From Rhizobium sp. AC27/96 (GTDB lineage: Bacteria; Pseudomonadota; Alphaproteobacteria; Rhizobiales; Rhizobiaceae), in contig NZ_LXKN01000032.1 of the NCBI RefSeq assembly GCF_001692325.1, forward strand, positions 310,001 through 374,000: DNA of 64,000 nucleotides. Direction: 5' to 3'. Shown here in pieces: positions 8,744 to 17,714 of the stretch (its first letter is position 1; every line of letters starts with the position of its first letter). The position numbers were made by a program, and so were the translations under genes. The notes under the pieces are model-generated. The model worked only from the letters and a program-made list of their open reading frames with translations. It did no database searches and was not told the DNA's origin.

Positions 8744-9162
8744 AGCCCTCCAATCCGGATCGTGGAGTAGCGGCGGATCGTCTGATCCGGCATGACGAAG
8801 GTATAGAGGTTCCAGATCGGAAGAGCGGACGCATCATAGCTGGCGCTGACAGTGAACTGATTGGCGTTCGCCGGATCGGTCGCGACGGTAACGGTCAGCT
8901 TGTCTTTCGTCAGGAAGGCATCGTTGATGGTCGAGCGCGTGACGAAATCCTGGACGAGCTGCGTTCGCTCGGTCGCGGAAATGCCGGCAACCGCCGTGCG
9001 CGCGGCGTCAGCCGTCAGCTGCTGGAGCGAATGGGCGGCGGTGAGATAGATTGCAAAAGCAATCAGCGTCAGAAGCATAAGCAGGAAAAGCGGCGCGATC
9101 AGAGCGAACTCGACTGCGGCTGTACCCTCTTTGGCCCTGTTGAAATCAGAAACACGAATCAT
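8740..9162 (-). CDS. TadE-like pseudopilin
   Basis: A 140-residue TadE-family protein. The motif GTAAVEFALIAPLFLLMLLT at residues 13-32 is the classic TadE prepilin-like hydrophobic segment with Glu at the +5-type position. The following domain is exported. TadE and TadG are minor pseudopilins of Flp pilus assembly in the inner membrane or periplasm. It is the first gene of a two-gene unit with tadG. The start at 9162 is followed at once by MIRVSDFNRAKEG, and upstream is the AT-rich 9228-9312 stretch. Confidence 0.85.
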   Translation of the reverse strand: MIRVSDFNRAKEGTAAVEFALIAPLFLLMLLTLIAFAIYLTAAHSLQQLTADAARTAVAGISATERTQLVQDFVTRSTINDAFLTKDKLTVTVATDPANANQFTVSASYDASALPIWNLYTFVMPDQTIRRYSTIRIGGL

Positions 9163-9505
9163 GGTCCTGGCTCCTTCGATCGGCTGGTCATCTATGATGA
9201 TGACGATCCAGGAAACCTTAGATTGCGCGCGTTAATTTTATATTTCTAAATATACTATTTTCTAATGTTTTTACATCTAAAAGATATTGGTTTAATTGAT
9301 ATAAATTGTCATCATTGCAGTATCTTGGTGACCTTTAACGGAAGAATCGGCCTGTAAAAGGAGGGCGGCGGCGCTCGGGTGGGTTGTTCCCTTCAACGGC
9401 TTGAGCACCGACACCGGTCGACTTCGGCGGGTCGCGCCTTGTGGCATGACATCGCGACACAACGGAATGAGCACGCTGAATGGCATATGCCGTCGTGACG
9501 GCAGT
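9163..9505. other. intergenic region with AT-rich island
   Basis: There is no gene in this 343-base gap. Bases about 9228-9312 are strongly A/T with many TpA steps (AATTTTATATTTC, AATATACTATTTTC, TTGATATAAATTG), unlike the surrounding DNA. It should hold the tadE promoter. In alphaproteobacteria such tracts are typical binding places for MucR/Ros-type zinc-finger regulators, but that role is inferred. Confidence 0.5.
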
Positions 9506-9715
9506 CTATTTCTTCTTTGGCGCCAGCTCCCACCAGCCCTGCGTATTCCTCACAAAACGGCGGTTCCCCTTGTAGTAGCTCACGCAACCGGTCCGATCGA
9601 CCTTGATCGAGGTCGGTATAGATTGCACACCAGCCTTGAGCCGCTCGACCATATCGAGCGCTTCTTGCCTTTTTCCGGCGCGGATCAGCGCCATCAGCTT
9701 TGACTCTTGTGTCAT
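9506..9715 (-). CDS. small hypothetical protein, 69 aa
   Basis: A 69-residue basic protein starting MTQESKLMALIRAGKRQEAL and ending in WWELAPKKK. GGGAG lies about 8 bases before the ATG at 9715, which favours this start over a longer overlapping frame. It has no signal peptide or membrane segment. The N-terminal half looks helical, and the C-terminal half (VDRTGCVSYYKGNRRFV) may form beta strands. It lies 73 bases downstream of the last permease of the hydantoinase operon on the same strand, so it could be read through from it. Function not recognised. Confidence 0.55.
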   Translation of the reverse strand: MTQESKLMALIRAGKRQEALDMVERLKAGVQSIPTSIKVDRTGCVSYYKGNRRFVRNTQGWWELAPKKK

Positions 9716-9788
9716 CCTCTATACTCCCGTTCATGGAGGATCAGGGGCAGGCGGATTTTGTAGTCCGTCAGTCGCATGTTCATATCGA

Positions 9789-10589
9789 TCAACCCGATCT
9801 GCGTTGCATGAGCAGCGCGCGCAGTGCCACCACCACCACACAAACGCTGGAAATAAGAAAAATTGCCCCCGACATCGCATAAATGGTCGGTGACGCCCCG
9901 GCATTCATCTTGCCGAACAACACCACCGGCAACGTGTTTTGCCGCCCCGCCAGATAGAAGGCGCGCGTGAATTCGTTGAGGGACAGCAAAAACGAAAAAA
10001 TAAAGGCGCTGACGAGACCCGGCCGGATAAGCGGCAGGGTGATGTCGCGGAATTGCCGGAACCGGCTGGCGCCAAGATCGTCGGCCGCCATCAGATAGGT
10101 CCGCTTGACGGCGGCAAAGCTCGTCAGGATGACGATGAAGGCAAAGGGCATCGCCCATAAAAGATGGCCGGCAATGACGGTCAGGGCCGAAGCCTTTACG
10201 CCAACCCGGCTGATGACCGTCGAGAGCGCCAGCCCCTGTATGACGCCAGGCACGAACATCGGCAAAAGTACGGTCAGGAACAAGATGCCGCGGCCGCGAT
10301 GAAGCTCGCGATAGGCAAGGGCCGCACCGAGCGACAACACCGTCGCAATGACCGCTGTCGCAAGCGCAATCATGAGCGACTGGCCAAGCGCCGCAATGAG
10401 CGCGGTTTCGCTGCCAAGCGCAACATACCATTGCAGGGTGAGGTCCGAGAAATGCGGCAACCCCGGCTGCAGGGACGGATTGAACGAAACCCCGAGCAGA
10501 TAGAGCGGCGGCGCATAGATCACCGCCAGGCCGGCAATGGTCAGCGTCCAGATGATGATACGCGGGTTCGTTCCCTCTCTGACGATCAT
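9789..10589 (-). CDS. ABC transporter permease, PotC-like
   Basis: A 266-residue inner-membrane permease of the spermidine/putrescine (PotC/YdcV) type with about six hydrophobic segments. The EAA-loop equivalent is around LMAADDLGASRFRQFRDITLPL (residues 180-200), where the ATPase docks. The start overlaps the partner permease stop by four bases. With the upstream permease, SBP and ATPase it forms a complete importer encoded in one operon with hydantoinase subunits. The substrate may therefore be a cyclic amide or ureide rather than a polyamine. Confidence 0.9.
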   Translation of the reverse strand: MIVREGTNPRIIIWTLTIAGLAVIYAPPLYLLGVSFNPSLQPGLPHFSDLTLQWYVALGSETALIAALGQSLMIALATAVIATVLSLGAALAYRELHRGRGILFLTVLLPMFVPGVIQGLALSTVISRVGVKASALTVIAGHLLWAMPFAFIVILTSFAAVKRTYLMAADDLGASRFRQFRDITLPLIRPGLVSAFIFSFLLSLNEFTRAFYLAGRQNTLPVVLFGKMNAGASPTIYAMSGAIFLISSVCVVVVALRALLMQRRSG

Positions 10590-11440
10590 TGGCTGCGATC
10601 CTCAAACAGGGAGGAAAGGCCGAATATGGCGTCTCCGATCAGCACCAATCCGAAGACGATGACGAGCATGAGGGTCGAGATCGCAAAGGCGAGCGGAAAA
10701 TTGGCGACACGCATGACGTCGTTGATCATGATCGAGACGATGGATGCGCCGGCGCCGCCGAGCATCTGCACTTCGGTCGAGGACCCCGCGACCATGACGA
10801 AGACGAACAGGAAGCCCGCGAAGACACCGGAATAGGTCAGTGGCAACAATACCGTGCGCGCCATCGTCCAGAAGCCGGCGCCGAGGTCACGAGCGGCGGC
10901 CATCGCAACCGTATCGACGCGACGCATGGAGAGCAGAACGGGGAAGGTCGCGAATGGCAGATAGGATGCAACAAGCCCGACAATGACGGCGAAATCACTG
11001 AACAACAGCCAATCGAGCGGCGCGTCCGTGATCCCTGCCTGCATGAGAAGCGTATTGATGACACCGGTACGACCCAGCAGCAACCGCCAGGAAAAGGAAC
11101 GGATGAGATAAGACGTGAAGAAGGGAATCGTCAGAAGCGCCGCAAGCACCACGGATAGTTTGCGCCCGGCCAGAAAATACATCGCATAGGCTGTGGGATA
11201 AGCGATAAGGAGGCAGATGCTCGCCGTCAGAAACGCCTTGCCAAGCGTGGAAAGAAACACGCTCCAGCGCCCGGCTTCGAGGATGGCGCCATAGGCAGCC
11301 AGGCTGAATTCCGGCTTGATCCAGTAGGTTGCGGAATCCCAGGCGCAGAAGCTCCAGACGACGACGAGAACCAGCGGCGCAAGGCCAAGCACAAGGATGA
11401 CCGCAAGCGGGGCAGCCAGCAATAGAACTGATGTCTTCAT
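10586..11440 (-). CDS. ABC transporter permease, PotB-like
   Basis: A 284-residue membrane permease with hydrophobic segments starting from residue 5 (LLLAAPLAVILVLGLAPL) and an EAA-type loop AAARDLGAGFWTMARTVLLPL near residue 195. The ATG at 11440 is preceded by an excellent GAGGAGG ribosome site. The frame continues upstream for 34 codons, but that part covers the intergenic hairpin. It pairs with the PotC-like permease, with an overlap of four bases, to form the transmembrane channel of the importer. Confidence 0.9.
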   Translation of the reverse strand: MKTSVLLLAAPLAVILVLGLAPLVLVVVWSFCAWDSATYWIKPEFSLAAYGAILEAGRWSVFLSTLGKAFLTASICLLIAYPTAYAMYFLAGRKLSVVLAALLTIPFFTSYLIRSFSWRLLLGRTGVINTLLMQAGITDAPLDWLLFSDFAVIVGLVASYLPFATFPVLLSMRRVDTVAMAAARDLGAGFWTMARTVLLPLTYSGVFAGFLFVFVMVAGSSTEVQMLGGAGASIVSIMINDVMRVANFPLAFAISTLMLVIVFGLVLIGDAIFGLSSLFEDRSQ

Positions 11441-11488
11441 AATCTGCCTCCTCTTCCGTCCAGCTTCATCGGGTTGTCTCCGTCGGCT

Positions 11489-11528
11489 CGGGGCCGGCCT
11501 GCCCTCTCGGGAAAACTGGCCAGCCCCG
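11489..11528 (-). promoter_or_regulatory. intra-operon hairpin between SBP and permease
   Basis: CGGGGCCGGCC at 11489-11499 faces GGCCAGCCCCG at 11518-11528, giving ten pairs with one mismatch and an 18-base loop. It lies directly after the SBP gene (stop at 11544) and before the PotB-like gene. It is likely to stop 3' exonucleases or cause partial termination, so that SBP mRNA exceeds permease mRNA. Confidence 0.6.
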
Positions 11529-11543
11529 GTCCATCGCATCACA

Positions 11544-12716
11544 TCAAGCGTTGCGCAGCTTCTGCCACCATTCTTCGTAGAGTTGGAAATTGTCCGGGCG
11601 GCAATTCTGCCAATAAACCTTGCCTGAGAACTTGGCCTTCACATGGTCGGCAAGCTTGGCAACGTCGTCGGCCTTGTATTCGTCCGGATGCGCCTTGGCA
11701 TAAGCGAGGTTGTTGTCGGTCGGCACGAGATAGCCGCGCGCCTTGCCCAGTTCGCAACCATAGAGGCCGGCAAGCAGCGCATCGACGAACTTGTGGGCGA
11801 CGTCGGCCTTGCCGCGCTCCGCGGCACCCTTGAGCAGGACCGTGTTGTTGCCCCAGCCTTCATAGCCTTCGACCGGAGAGGCATACTCCACCTGAAGCCC
11901 GCGCTTGCGGCCTTCATAAACGATCGGCTCCCAGCCTGTCATCGCATCGACTTCCTCGTTGGCAACGAGCTGCACGCCCTGCTCCCAGCCATTCCAGAAG
12001 GTACGGAACTGGCCGTCCTTCTTGTGCTTGATCAGGAATTCCATGACGAGGCCGAGCTCGGATTCGGAGAGATTGCCGGGATCCTTGATCGGCTGGTTCT
12101 CCGCACCCTTGAGGTAGATGGCGGTGAAGATGGCGCTGTTGATCCAGGCATCTTCCATCGCGACCCGGCCCTTCAACTTCGGATCGAAGATGACGCCATA
12201 GCTGTCGACCTTGCCGAGCTTGTCCGGGCGGTAGATGATCGAGTCGGCATTCACGACCGTGGGGATGCCGTATTGCTTGCCCTCATAGGTCAAGGTCGGG
12301 ATATCCTTGGCCCATTGCCAGATGCCGGCGAAGTTCGGGATCTTGGAAACATCCCAGGGGGCAATCAGCCCCTGCTTGGCGAGCTCGCGCTCGGCGCCAC
12401 CCTGAAACCCGCCGACATCGAAGAGATCATTGGCGTTGCCGGCGGCCAGACGTGCGACGACCGGGCCGACATCGTTGCCATTATCGGTAAATTCGGGCGA
12501 AACGCCACTCTGGCGTGTAAATTCCTGCCATTTGTCGCCGATATCGAGCGTGGCGGTGCCCCAGAACGCAACCGTCGCGTCGTCGGCCATGGCGCGGGTC
12601 GCGCCAAGCCCACCGACAGAAAGCGCAGCGGCACCCGCGCCCATGAGCTTCAGCATGTCTCGTCGCTGCATGTTGCTCCTCAAGGCGGAGGAGACGGGAT
12701 CATTGCCTCTATTCAT
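11544..12716 (-). CDS. ABC transporter substrate-binding protein, PotD-like
   Basis: A periplasmic binding protein of the spermidine/putrescine family (390 residues from 12716). The N-terminus contains MQRRDMLKLMGAGAAALSVGG, a twin-arginine-type signal ending near ATRAMADD. An ATG at 12671 with GAGGAG five bases upstream would start right at MQRRDML and may be the true start. The mature part (FWGTATLDIGDKW..., then YGIPTVVNADSIIYRPD) has the two-lobed SBP look. It is encoded between the ATPase and permeases of the hydantoinase operon and should set importer specificity. Confidence 0.9.
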   Translation of the reverse strand: MNRGNDPVSSALRSNMQRRDMLKLMGAGAAALSVGGLGATRAMADDATVAFWGTATLDIGDKWQEFTRQSGVSPEFTDNGNDVGPVVARLAAGNANDLFDVGGFQGGAERELAKQGLIAPWDVSKIPNFAGIWQWAKDIPTLTYEGKQYGIPTVVNADSIIYRPDKLGKVDSYGVIFDPKLKGRVAMEDAWINSAIFTAIYLKGAENQPIKDPGNLSESELGLVMEFLIKHKKDGQFRTFWNGWEQGVQLVANEEVDAMTGWEPIVYEGRKRGLQVEYASPVEGYEGWGNNTVLLKGAAERGKADVAHKFVDALLAGLYGCELGKARGYLVPTDNNLAYAKAHPDEYKADDVAKLADHVKAKFSGKVYWQNCRPDNFQLYEEWWQKLRNA

Positions 12717-12764
12717 CGTGTCATTCCCTTCCCTTATTTTTCGCGTATTTCAGCTATTCGGGTT

Positions 12765-13859
12765 CTACTCATCGCCTCCAGCCAAGGCCGGCATTCCGGA
12801 ACGATCAATCAAGAGCGCGGCACCCGGTTTCAGACGCACGCGCACGCTTTCCCCCGGCAAGGGCGGGATTGCGTCGGCGCTGGTCGTCACCACCACACGC
12901 TGGCTGTCGGCGAACGCAAGGGTAACGTCATGGCTGAGTCCGCGATAGATGCTTTCGACAACCTTAAGTTCAATTGTTTCATCCGCCCGCTCGACTAACG
13001 GGACGAGTTCGATCCGGTCGGGACGAATGGCGACTAGGGCATCCTTTGGCGCAGTGCCGGAAAATATTGCAGTCAGTTTCTGGCCGGCAATCACGGCTAC
13101 GGCCCTGTCACCGGCAATCGAAATGCTCTCGGGTTTCAACAGCGTATCGATGCCGACGAAACGGGCGACGAACGCATTGGCCGGAGCCTCGAAGAACCGT
13201 GCCGGCGCGTCGATCTGCTCGATGCGGCCCTTGTGCATCACCGCCATGCGGTCGGAGAGGCTGAGGGCCTCGTCCTGATTGTGGGTCACCAGAATGAAGG
13301 TCGCGCCGGTCCGCTTGTGAAGCCGGCCGAACTCGTCGCGCATCTGCTGGCGCAGCCGTTCGTCCAGCCCGGTCAGGGGCTCGTCCAGCAGGAGGATACC
13401 GGGCTCCATGACAAGTGCCCGCGCGAGAGCCACGCGCTGGCGCTGGCCGCCCGAAAGAAGATTGACGTCACGATCCGCAAAGCCGGAAAGCTCGACCAGC
13501 TCCAAGGCGCCCTCGACCTTGGCCTTCAGCGCACCACCGGAAAGCCCGCGCAATTTCAGCCCGTAACCAACATTCTGGGCCACGTTCATATGCGGGAAAA
13601 GCCCGAGCGACTGGAACACGGTGTTGACGGGCCGACGATTGGCGGGAACGCTCGCCATATCCTTTCCGTCAAAAAGAACGCGTCCGGCGGTAGGCTTGTC
13701 AAAGCCGCCGATCAGCTTCAACAGCGAGCTCTTGCCGCAACCCGACGACCCAAGCAGGGTGAAAAACTCCCCGGCTTTGATATCCAGTGTCACGTCATCG
13801 ACAGCGCGCACCGGCCCGTAGCTCCTGACGATGTGGTCGAGACCGATCGCTATCGCCAT
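12765..13859 (-). CDS. ABC transporter ATP-binding protein, PotA-like
   Basis: A 364-residue importer ATPase. Walker A GSSGCGKSS is at residues 37-45, the Q-loop is VFQSLGLFP, the signature is LSGGQRQRVALARAL, Walker B is GILLLDEPL, and the His switch is in VTHNQDEA. The C-terminal third is a TOBE/MOP regulatory domain (VAIRPDRIEL). The ATG at 13859 follows the hyuA stop by one base, so the genes are translationally coupled. The frame is open further upstream but inside hyuA. Confidence 0.93.
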   Translation of the reverse strand: MAIAIGLDHIVRSYGPVRAVDDVTLDIKAGEFFTLLGSSGCGKSSLLKLIGGFDKPTAGRVLFDGKDMASVPANRRPVNTVFQSLGLFPHMNVAQNVGYGLKLRGLSGGALKAKVEGALELVELSGFADRDVNLLSGGQRQRVALARALVMEPGILLLDEPLTGLDERLRQQMRDEFGRLHKRTGATFILVTHNQDEALSLSDRMAVMHKGRIEQIDAPARFFEAPANAFVARFVGIDTLLKPESISIAGDRAVAVIAGQKLTAIFSGTAPKDALVAIRPDRIELVPLVERADETIELKVVESIYRGLSHDVTLAFADSQRVVVTTSADAIPPLPGESVRVRLKPGAALLIDRSGMPALAGGDE

Positions 13860-13860
13860 A

Positions 13861-15924
13861 TCAGACGCTTCCCCCATCAGATTCACGGATGAGCAGCAGT
13901 CCTTCGTCGGTCACTTCAAGTTCCTGTCCGGCAACGACAAGCGATGTCGCCGTTGCTTCTTCGACGATGAGCGGGCCAAAGACACCCTTCAGCGGCGGCA
14001 GCTTCGTGCGTTCATAGACCGGGCAGGGCACCCAGCCTGTCTCTCCACCGAAATAGACCTGGCGTTCGCCCTTGAAGGCGGCGTCCAGCGAGCGATCCGT
14101 CAATGTCAGCTTCGGAATGGCAATGACGGGACCATGCAGTACCGCCTCCAGATGGATCATGGTGATCTCAATCGGCGAAGCTGGAAGGCGGAAGGCGTAA
14201 GCACGCTCGTGAACCGCATGGAAGCGCTCTGCGAAGCTTTCGACATCGTCATCGAGCTCGAAACGAGCGAAAACGCCGTGTTCCTGGCCGCGATACCGGG
14301 CTTCCACCCGGCAGGCATAGCGTATGTCGGCACCATTGCCCTTGGCGAAGTAGGTAACGGCATCACGCTTCAGCTCGTCGAAGCGGCGCTTCAAATCACT
14401 AACCGCCTGCGGCACGAGTGGCGAAAACCAGGTGCTGCGGAAATCCGCCCTAGGTTCGGCCGCAAGCATACCCCAGGCCGAGAAAATACCGGGATGTGGC
14501 GGCACGACCGTCATCCGCACGCCGAGGTCGCGTCCGAGGCGCGCGGCCAGCGCCGGCCCGGCGCCGCCTGAGATGACAAAGGCGGCATCGCGCGGATCGT
14601 GTCCGCGCTGGACGGTGACGAGCTTCAGCGCATTGATCATCGAGGCATGGGCGATCTCGACGATGGCAAGTGCCGCGTCCTCGACCGACAAACCAAGCGG
14701 TTTGGCGACGGTGGCAATTGCGGCAGCGGCCTTGCCCTTGTCGAGCTGCATCTGGCCATCGGCAAAACTTGCCGGATCGAAGATACCGAGCGTCAGCAAT
14801 GCGTCTGAAAGCGTCGGCTTGTCGCCACCTCGGCCGTAGCAGGCCGGGCCTGGCGTCGAGCCGGCACTTTCGGGACCGACACGCAGCGCGCCGCGTTCGT
14901 CAATACGGGCGATGGAGCCACCGCCGGCACCGATTTCGACGATGTCAACGACCGGCACTTGCACGGGATAACCCGGAACTATGCGGGTATGTTCGAGCTT
15001 GTACTCGCTGTCGAGCGTCGGGCTACTGTCATGGATCAGGGAGCATTTCGCCGTCGTGCCGCCGACATCGAGCGAAAGCACTTCCGACTGGCCAAGCAGC
15101 GTGCCGATGCGCGCCGCACCCGCGACGCCGCCGGCCGGGCCGGATTCCACAAGCGTCAGCGGGCTCATCTGCGCCTGATCGAAGGTGGAAATACCGCCGT
15201 TGGACTGCATGGCGTAGTAAGGGCAGGAGAGATCGCGCTCGGTCAAAGCACTCTCGAGCCTTGCGAAGTAGCGCTTGATGATCGGCTGCACATAGGCGTT
15301 GAGCACGGCGGTATTGGAGCGCTCATATTCGCGCCACTGGCGGGAGACCTCGTGGCTGGCGCAGATCGTCACATCCGGAAGGGCCTCCGCGAGGGCTTTC
15401 GCGCAGGCAATCTCATGGCCGGGATTGACGTAGCTGTGGAGGAAGATGACGGCGATGGCCTCGACATTGCGCGCCCGGCATTCGTGGATGATCGGCTCGA
15501 GATCGCCAAGCTCGATCGGGGTCAGCACCCGCCCCTTTGCGTCCAGCCGCTCACGCACTTCGAAGCGAAGGCTGCGCGGCACGAAAGGTTCCGGGCTCTT
15601 GAATTGGAGATTGTAGAGATCGGGGCGGTTTCCGCGGCCGATTTCCAGAACATCGCGAAAGCCGGCGGTGGTGACAAGCGCCGTCTTGACGCCCTTACGC
15701 TCGGTGATCGCGTTGATGACGGTCGTCCCGCCATGGGCAAAGAAGATGACATCACGAGTGGAGAGCCCATCCTTCCGTTCGGCAAGATCGATGGCCGACA
15801 GCACGCCTTCGGATTGGTCATGCACGGTCGTCAGGCTTTTCGCCGTGAAAATCTCGCCGGTGCGCTCGTCATAGCCGACGAGGTCGGTAAACGTACCGCC
15901 TACATCCGTCGCCAGCCTGATCAT
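13861..15924 (-). CDS. hydantoinase/oxoprolinase subunit A (HyuA-type)
   Basis: A 687-residue member of the hydantoinase A/5-oxoprolinase/acetone carboxylase beta family. It has an actin-like ATPase fold with the phosphate-binding motif ATDVGGTFTDLV at residues 5-16 and a second motif SLDVGGTTAKCSL near residue 290. Together with subunit B it should open a cyclic amide (hydantoin, N-methylhydantoin or oxoproline-like) at the cost of ATP in the cytoplasm. The start overlaps the hyuB stop as ATGA. Next to it are the genes of a PotABCD-like importer, which probably delivers the ring compound. The exact substrate is unknown. Confidence 0.9.
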   Translation of the reverse strand: MIRLATDVGGTFTDLVGYDERTGEIFTAKSLTTVHDQSEGVLSAIDLAERKDGLSTRDVIFFAHGGTTVINAITERKGVKTALVTTAGFRDVLEIGRGNRPDLYNLQFKSPEPFVPRSLRFEVRERLDAKGRVLTPIELGDLEPIIHECRARNVEAIAVIFLHSYVNPGHEIACAKALAEALPDVTICASHEVSRQWREYERSNTAVLNAYVQPIIKRYFARLESALTERDLSCPYYAMQSNGGISTFDQAQMSPLTLVESGPAGGVAGAARIGTLLGQSEVLSLDVGGTTAKCSLIHDSSPTLDSEYKLEHTRIVPGYPVQVPVVDIVEIGAGGGSIARIDERGALRVGPESAGSTPGPACYGRGGDKPTLSDALLTLGIFDPASFADGQMQLDKGKAAAAIATVAKPLGLSVEDAALAIVEIAHASMINALKLVTVQRGHDPRDAAFVISGGAGPALAARLGRDLGVRMTVVPPHPGIFSAWGMLAAEPRADFRSTWFSPLVPQAVSDLKRRFDELKRDAVTYFAKGNGADIRYACRVEARYRGQEHGVFARFELDDDVESFAERFHAVHERAYAFRLPASPIEITMIHLEAVLHGPVIAIPKLTLTDRSLDAAFKGERQVYFGGETGWVPCPVYERTKLPPLKGVFGPLIVEEATATSLVVAGQELEVTDEGLLLIRESDGGSV

Positions 15925-17600
15925 CCTGCCATCCTCTCATCAAATCCATACAGGTTCCGCGCCGTCTCCTTGGAGATGTAGCCGTCTTCGACGTCACGGC
16001 GGACATGCTCGACCTCGCGAGAACGTGCCTCGCCCCAGCCGCCACCGCCACCGGTAATAATGCGCACGAGATCACCACTTTTGAGCGCAATATGCGGTTC
16101 CCGGCCGAAATTGCTAACCTGACCGGCGGAATCTTCCACCTGCAACAGATTTGGCGTGCCCGGAGCGCCGCCTTCGATCCCCCAGGGTGGTGTTTCCGTC
16201 CGCCCGAAGCTGCAATAGGCCGATGCGCCGTCCGCCAGAACTTCATAGTCGCGAATGACGCCGAAACCCCCACGGCGGCGACCGGCACCCGATCCACCTT
16301 CGAGATTGAGCGCGTAGCGACGCACGATCAGCGGGAACCGCGCCTCGATGACCTCGACGGAATAATTGTAGGTGTCGCCGTCGGTGAGCGCGATCAACGC
16401 ATTTGCGCCGTCTGCGTCCTTGCTTGCTCCCCAACCGCCATGTTGCGGTTCGATATGGATGAACGGCTGTCCCGCCGCATCCTTGCCGGAGATGTAGACG
16501 ACGCAGAGGCTCGTGTAGGAGCCGGCCGAGAACCGCTCCGGCATCAACCCGGCAAGCGCTTTCCAGACGAGTTCGGACGCATGGACGGAGCCTTCATAAT
16601 ACCAACCCGTCGGAGAAGGCTTCTCGGCGGTGAAAACCGATCCCTGCGGCGCAATGACCTCGAGCGGCCGAAACCAGCCCTCGTTGGAAGGTGCCTGCGG
16701 CGCCACCAAAGCCTTGAATATGGTGCGCACGGCCGATTGCAGCGCTCCCGCCGCACAATTGATCGGCCCTGCCACTGCCGGCGGGCAGCCTGTAAAGTCG
16801 GCGGTCAAACGATCGCCTGCAATGGTCACGGCCACTCTGACCTCGATAGGGTCGGTGGTAACGCCGTCACCGTCGATGATGTCCAGGGATTCATACACCC
16901 CGTCGGGCAAAGCCGCGATGGCAGCACGGGCCTGCTTCTCGCTCGTTGCGAGAAGATGATCGAATGCAGCATCGACGATACCAACGCCATATTTCCGGGC
17001 AAGCTCACCCATCCGGCGCGCGGCAACGCGAACCGTGGCCACCTGTGCGGTCAGGTCGCCTATAGCGATATCGGGCAGGCGAACATTTTCACGGATGATG
17101 CGCAGAACCTCGCCGGAGAAACGGTCGTTGCGCACGACCTTGACGCCCGGCAGCCTCAACCCTTCCTGAAAGACCGAGGTGGCGTTGGGCGCAAGCGAGC
17201 CGGGAACCGAGCCACCGACATCGAGATAATGGGCGACATTGATGGCATAGGCCAGGATCCGCCCATCGAAAAAGATCGGCTTGACGATGGCAAAATCGCA
17301 GGCATGCGTGCCGCCCGAATAGGGATCGTTGGTGAGCAGAATATCGCCGTCTTCGAGATCGTCGCCATAAAGCGCAATCAGCGATTTGACCTGTGTGCCG
17401 AAGGTGCCGGTGAACAGCGTGATGCCGTTCATCTGTGCCACCAGCTCTCCCTCGCGCGTGAGCAGACCGCAGGCGAAATCCAGCACCTCATAGATCACAG
17501 GGCTCATCGAAGTCCGGGCCATCACAACGCCCATCTCGTCGACGGTTGCAGCCAGCTTACCCTCGATAATCTCCTGGGTCACTGGATCGACGATGACCAC
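15921..17600 (-). CDS. hydantoinase/oxoprolinase subunit B (HyuB-type)
   Basis: A 559-residue hydantoinase B family subunit. Typical landmarks are VTQEIIEGKLAATVDEMG at the N-terminus, ILLTNDPYSGGTHACDF near residue 90 and the Gly-rich ITGGGGGWGEA near the C-terminus. The start is a GTG at 17600 with GGGGGT upstream. It is the first gene of the hyuB-hyuA-importer operon and lies 114 bases after the MalT-like regulator stop. A full-length partner for HyuA is therefore present and no residues look lost. Confidence 0.9.
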   Translation of the reverse strand: MVIVDPVTQEIIEGKLAATVDEMGVVMARTSMSPVIYEVLDFACGLLTREGELVAQMNGITLFTGTFGTQVKSLIALYGDDLEDGDILLTNDPYSGGTHACDFAIVKPIFFDGRILAYAINVAHYLDVGGSVPGSLAPNATSVFQEGLRLPGVKVVRNDRFSGEVLRIIRENVRLPDIAIGDLTAQVATVRVAARRMGELARKYGVGIVDAAFDHLLATSEKQARAAIAALPDGVYESLDIIDGDGVTTDPIEVRVAVTIAGDRLTADFTGCPPAVAGPINCAAGALQSAVRTIFKALVAPQAPSNEGWFRPLEVIAPQGSVFTAEKPSPTGWYYEGSVHASELVWKALAGLMPERFSAGSYTSLCVVYISGKDAAGQPFIHIEPQHGGWGASKDADGANALIALTDGDTYNYSVEVIEARFPLIVRRYALNLEGGSGAGRRRGGFGVIRDYEVLADGASAYCSFGRTETPPWGIEGGAPGTPNLLQVEDSAGQVSNFGREPHIALKSGDLVRIITGGGGGWGEARSREVEHVRRDVEDGYISKETARNLYGFDERMAG

Positions 17601-17694
17601 GAATCTACCCCCGTTATTATATTCGCACGAGCGCAGATTAGGTGTTTTTTTCTTCCCCGATAGCCTTCCCGATGGGTGGGTGGACGAATCGAAC

Positions 17695-17712
17695 CCTACC
17701 CGTTCGGGTAGG
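17695..17712. promoter_or_regulatory. perfect dyad upstream of hyuB
   Basis: CCTACCCG at 17695-17702 and CGGGTAGG at 17705-17712 form a perfect 8-2-8 palindrome. It lies three bases beyond the regulator's stop codon and about 95 bases upstream of hyuB. It may be an operator for the operon or a terminator hairpin of the regulator gene; a nearby GGGTGGGTGG tract resembles half of it. Confidence 0.5.
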
Positions 17713-17714
17713 TA

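Noticed and set aside
13861..17600. Acetone carboxylase instead of hydantoinase
   Set aside because: There is no gamma subunit gene, and subunit lengths and order fit hyuB-hyuA; the related fold remains an outside possibility.
16005..17663. 552-residue open frame antisense to hyuB
   Set aside because: hyuB encodes clear hydantoinase B motifs; the antisense product has none.
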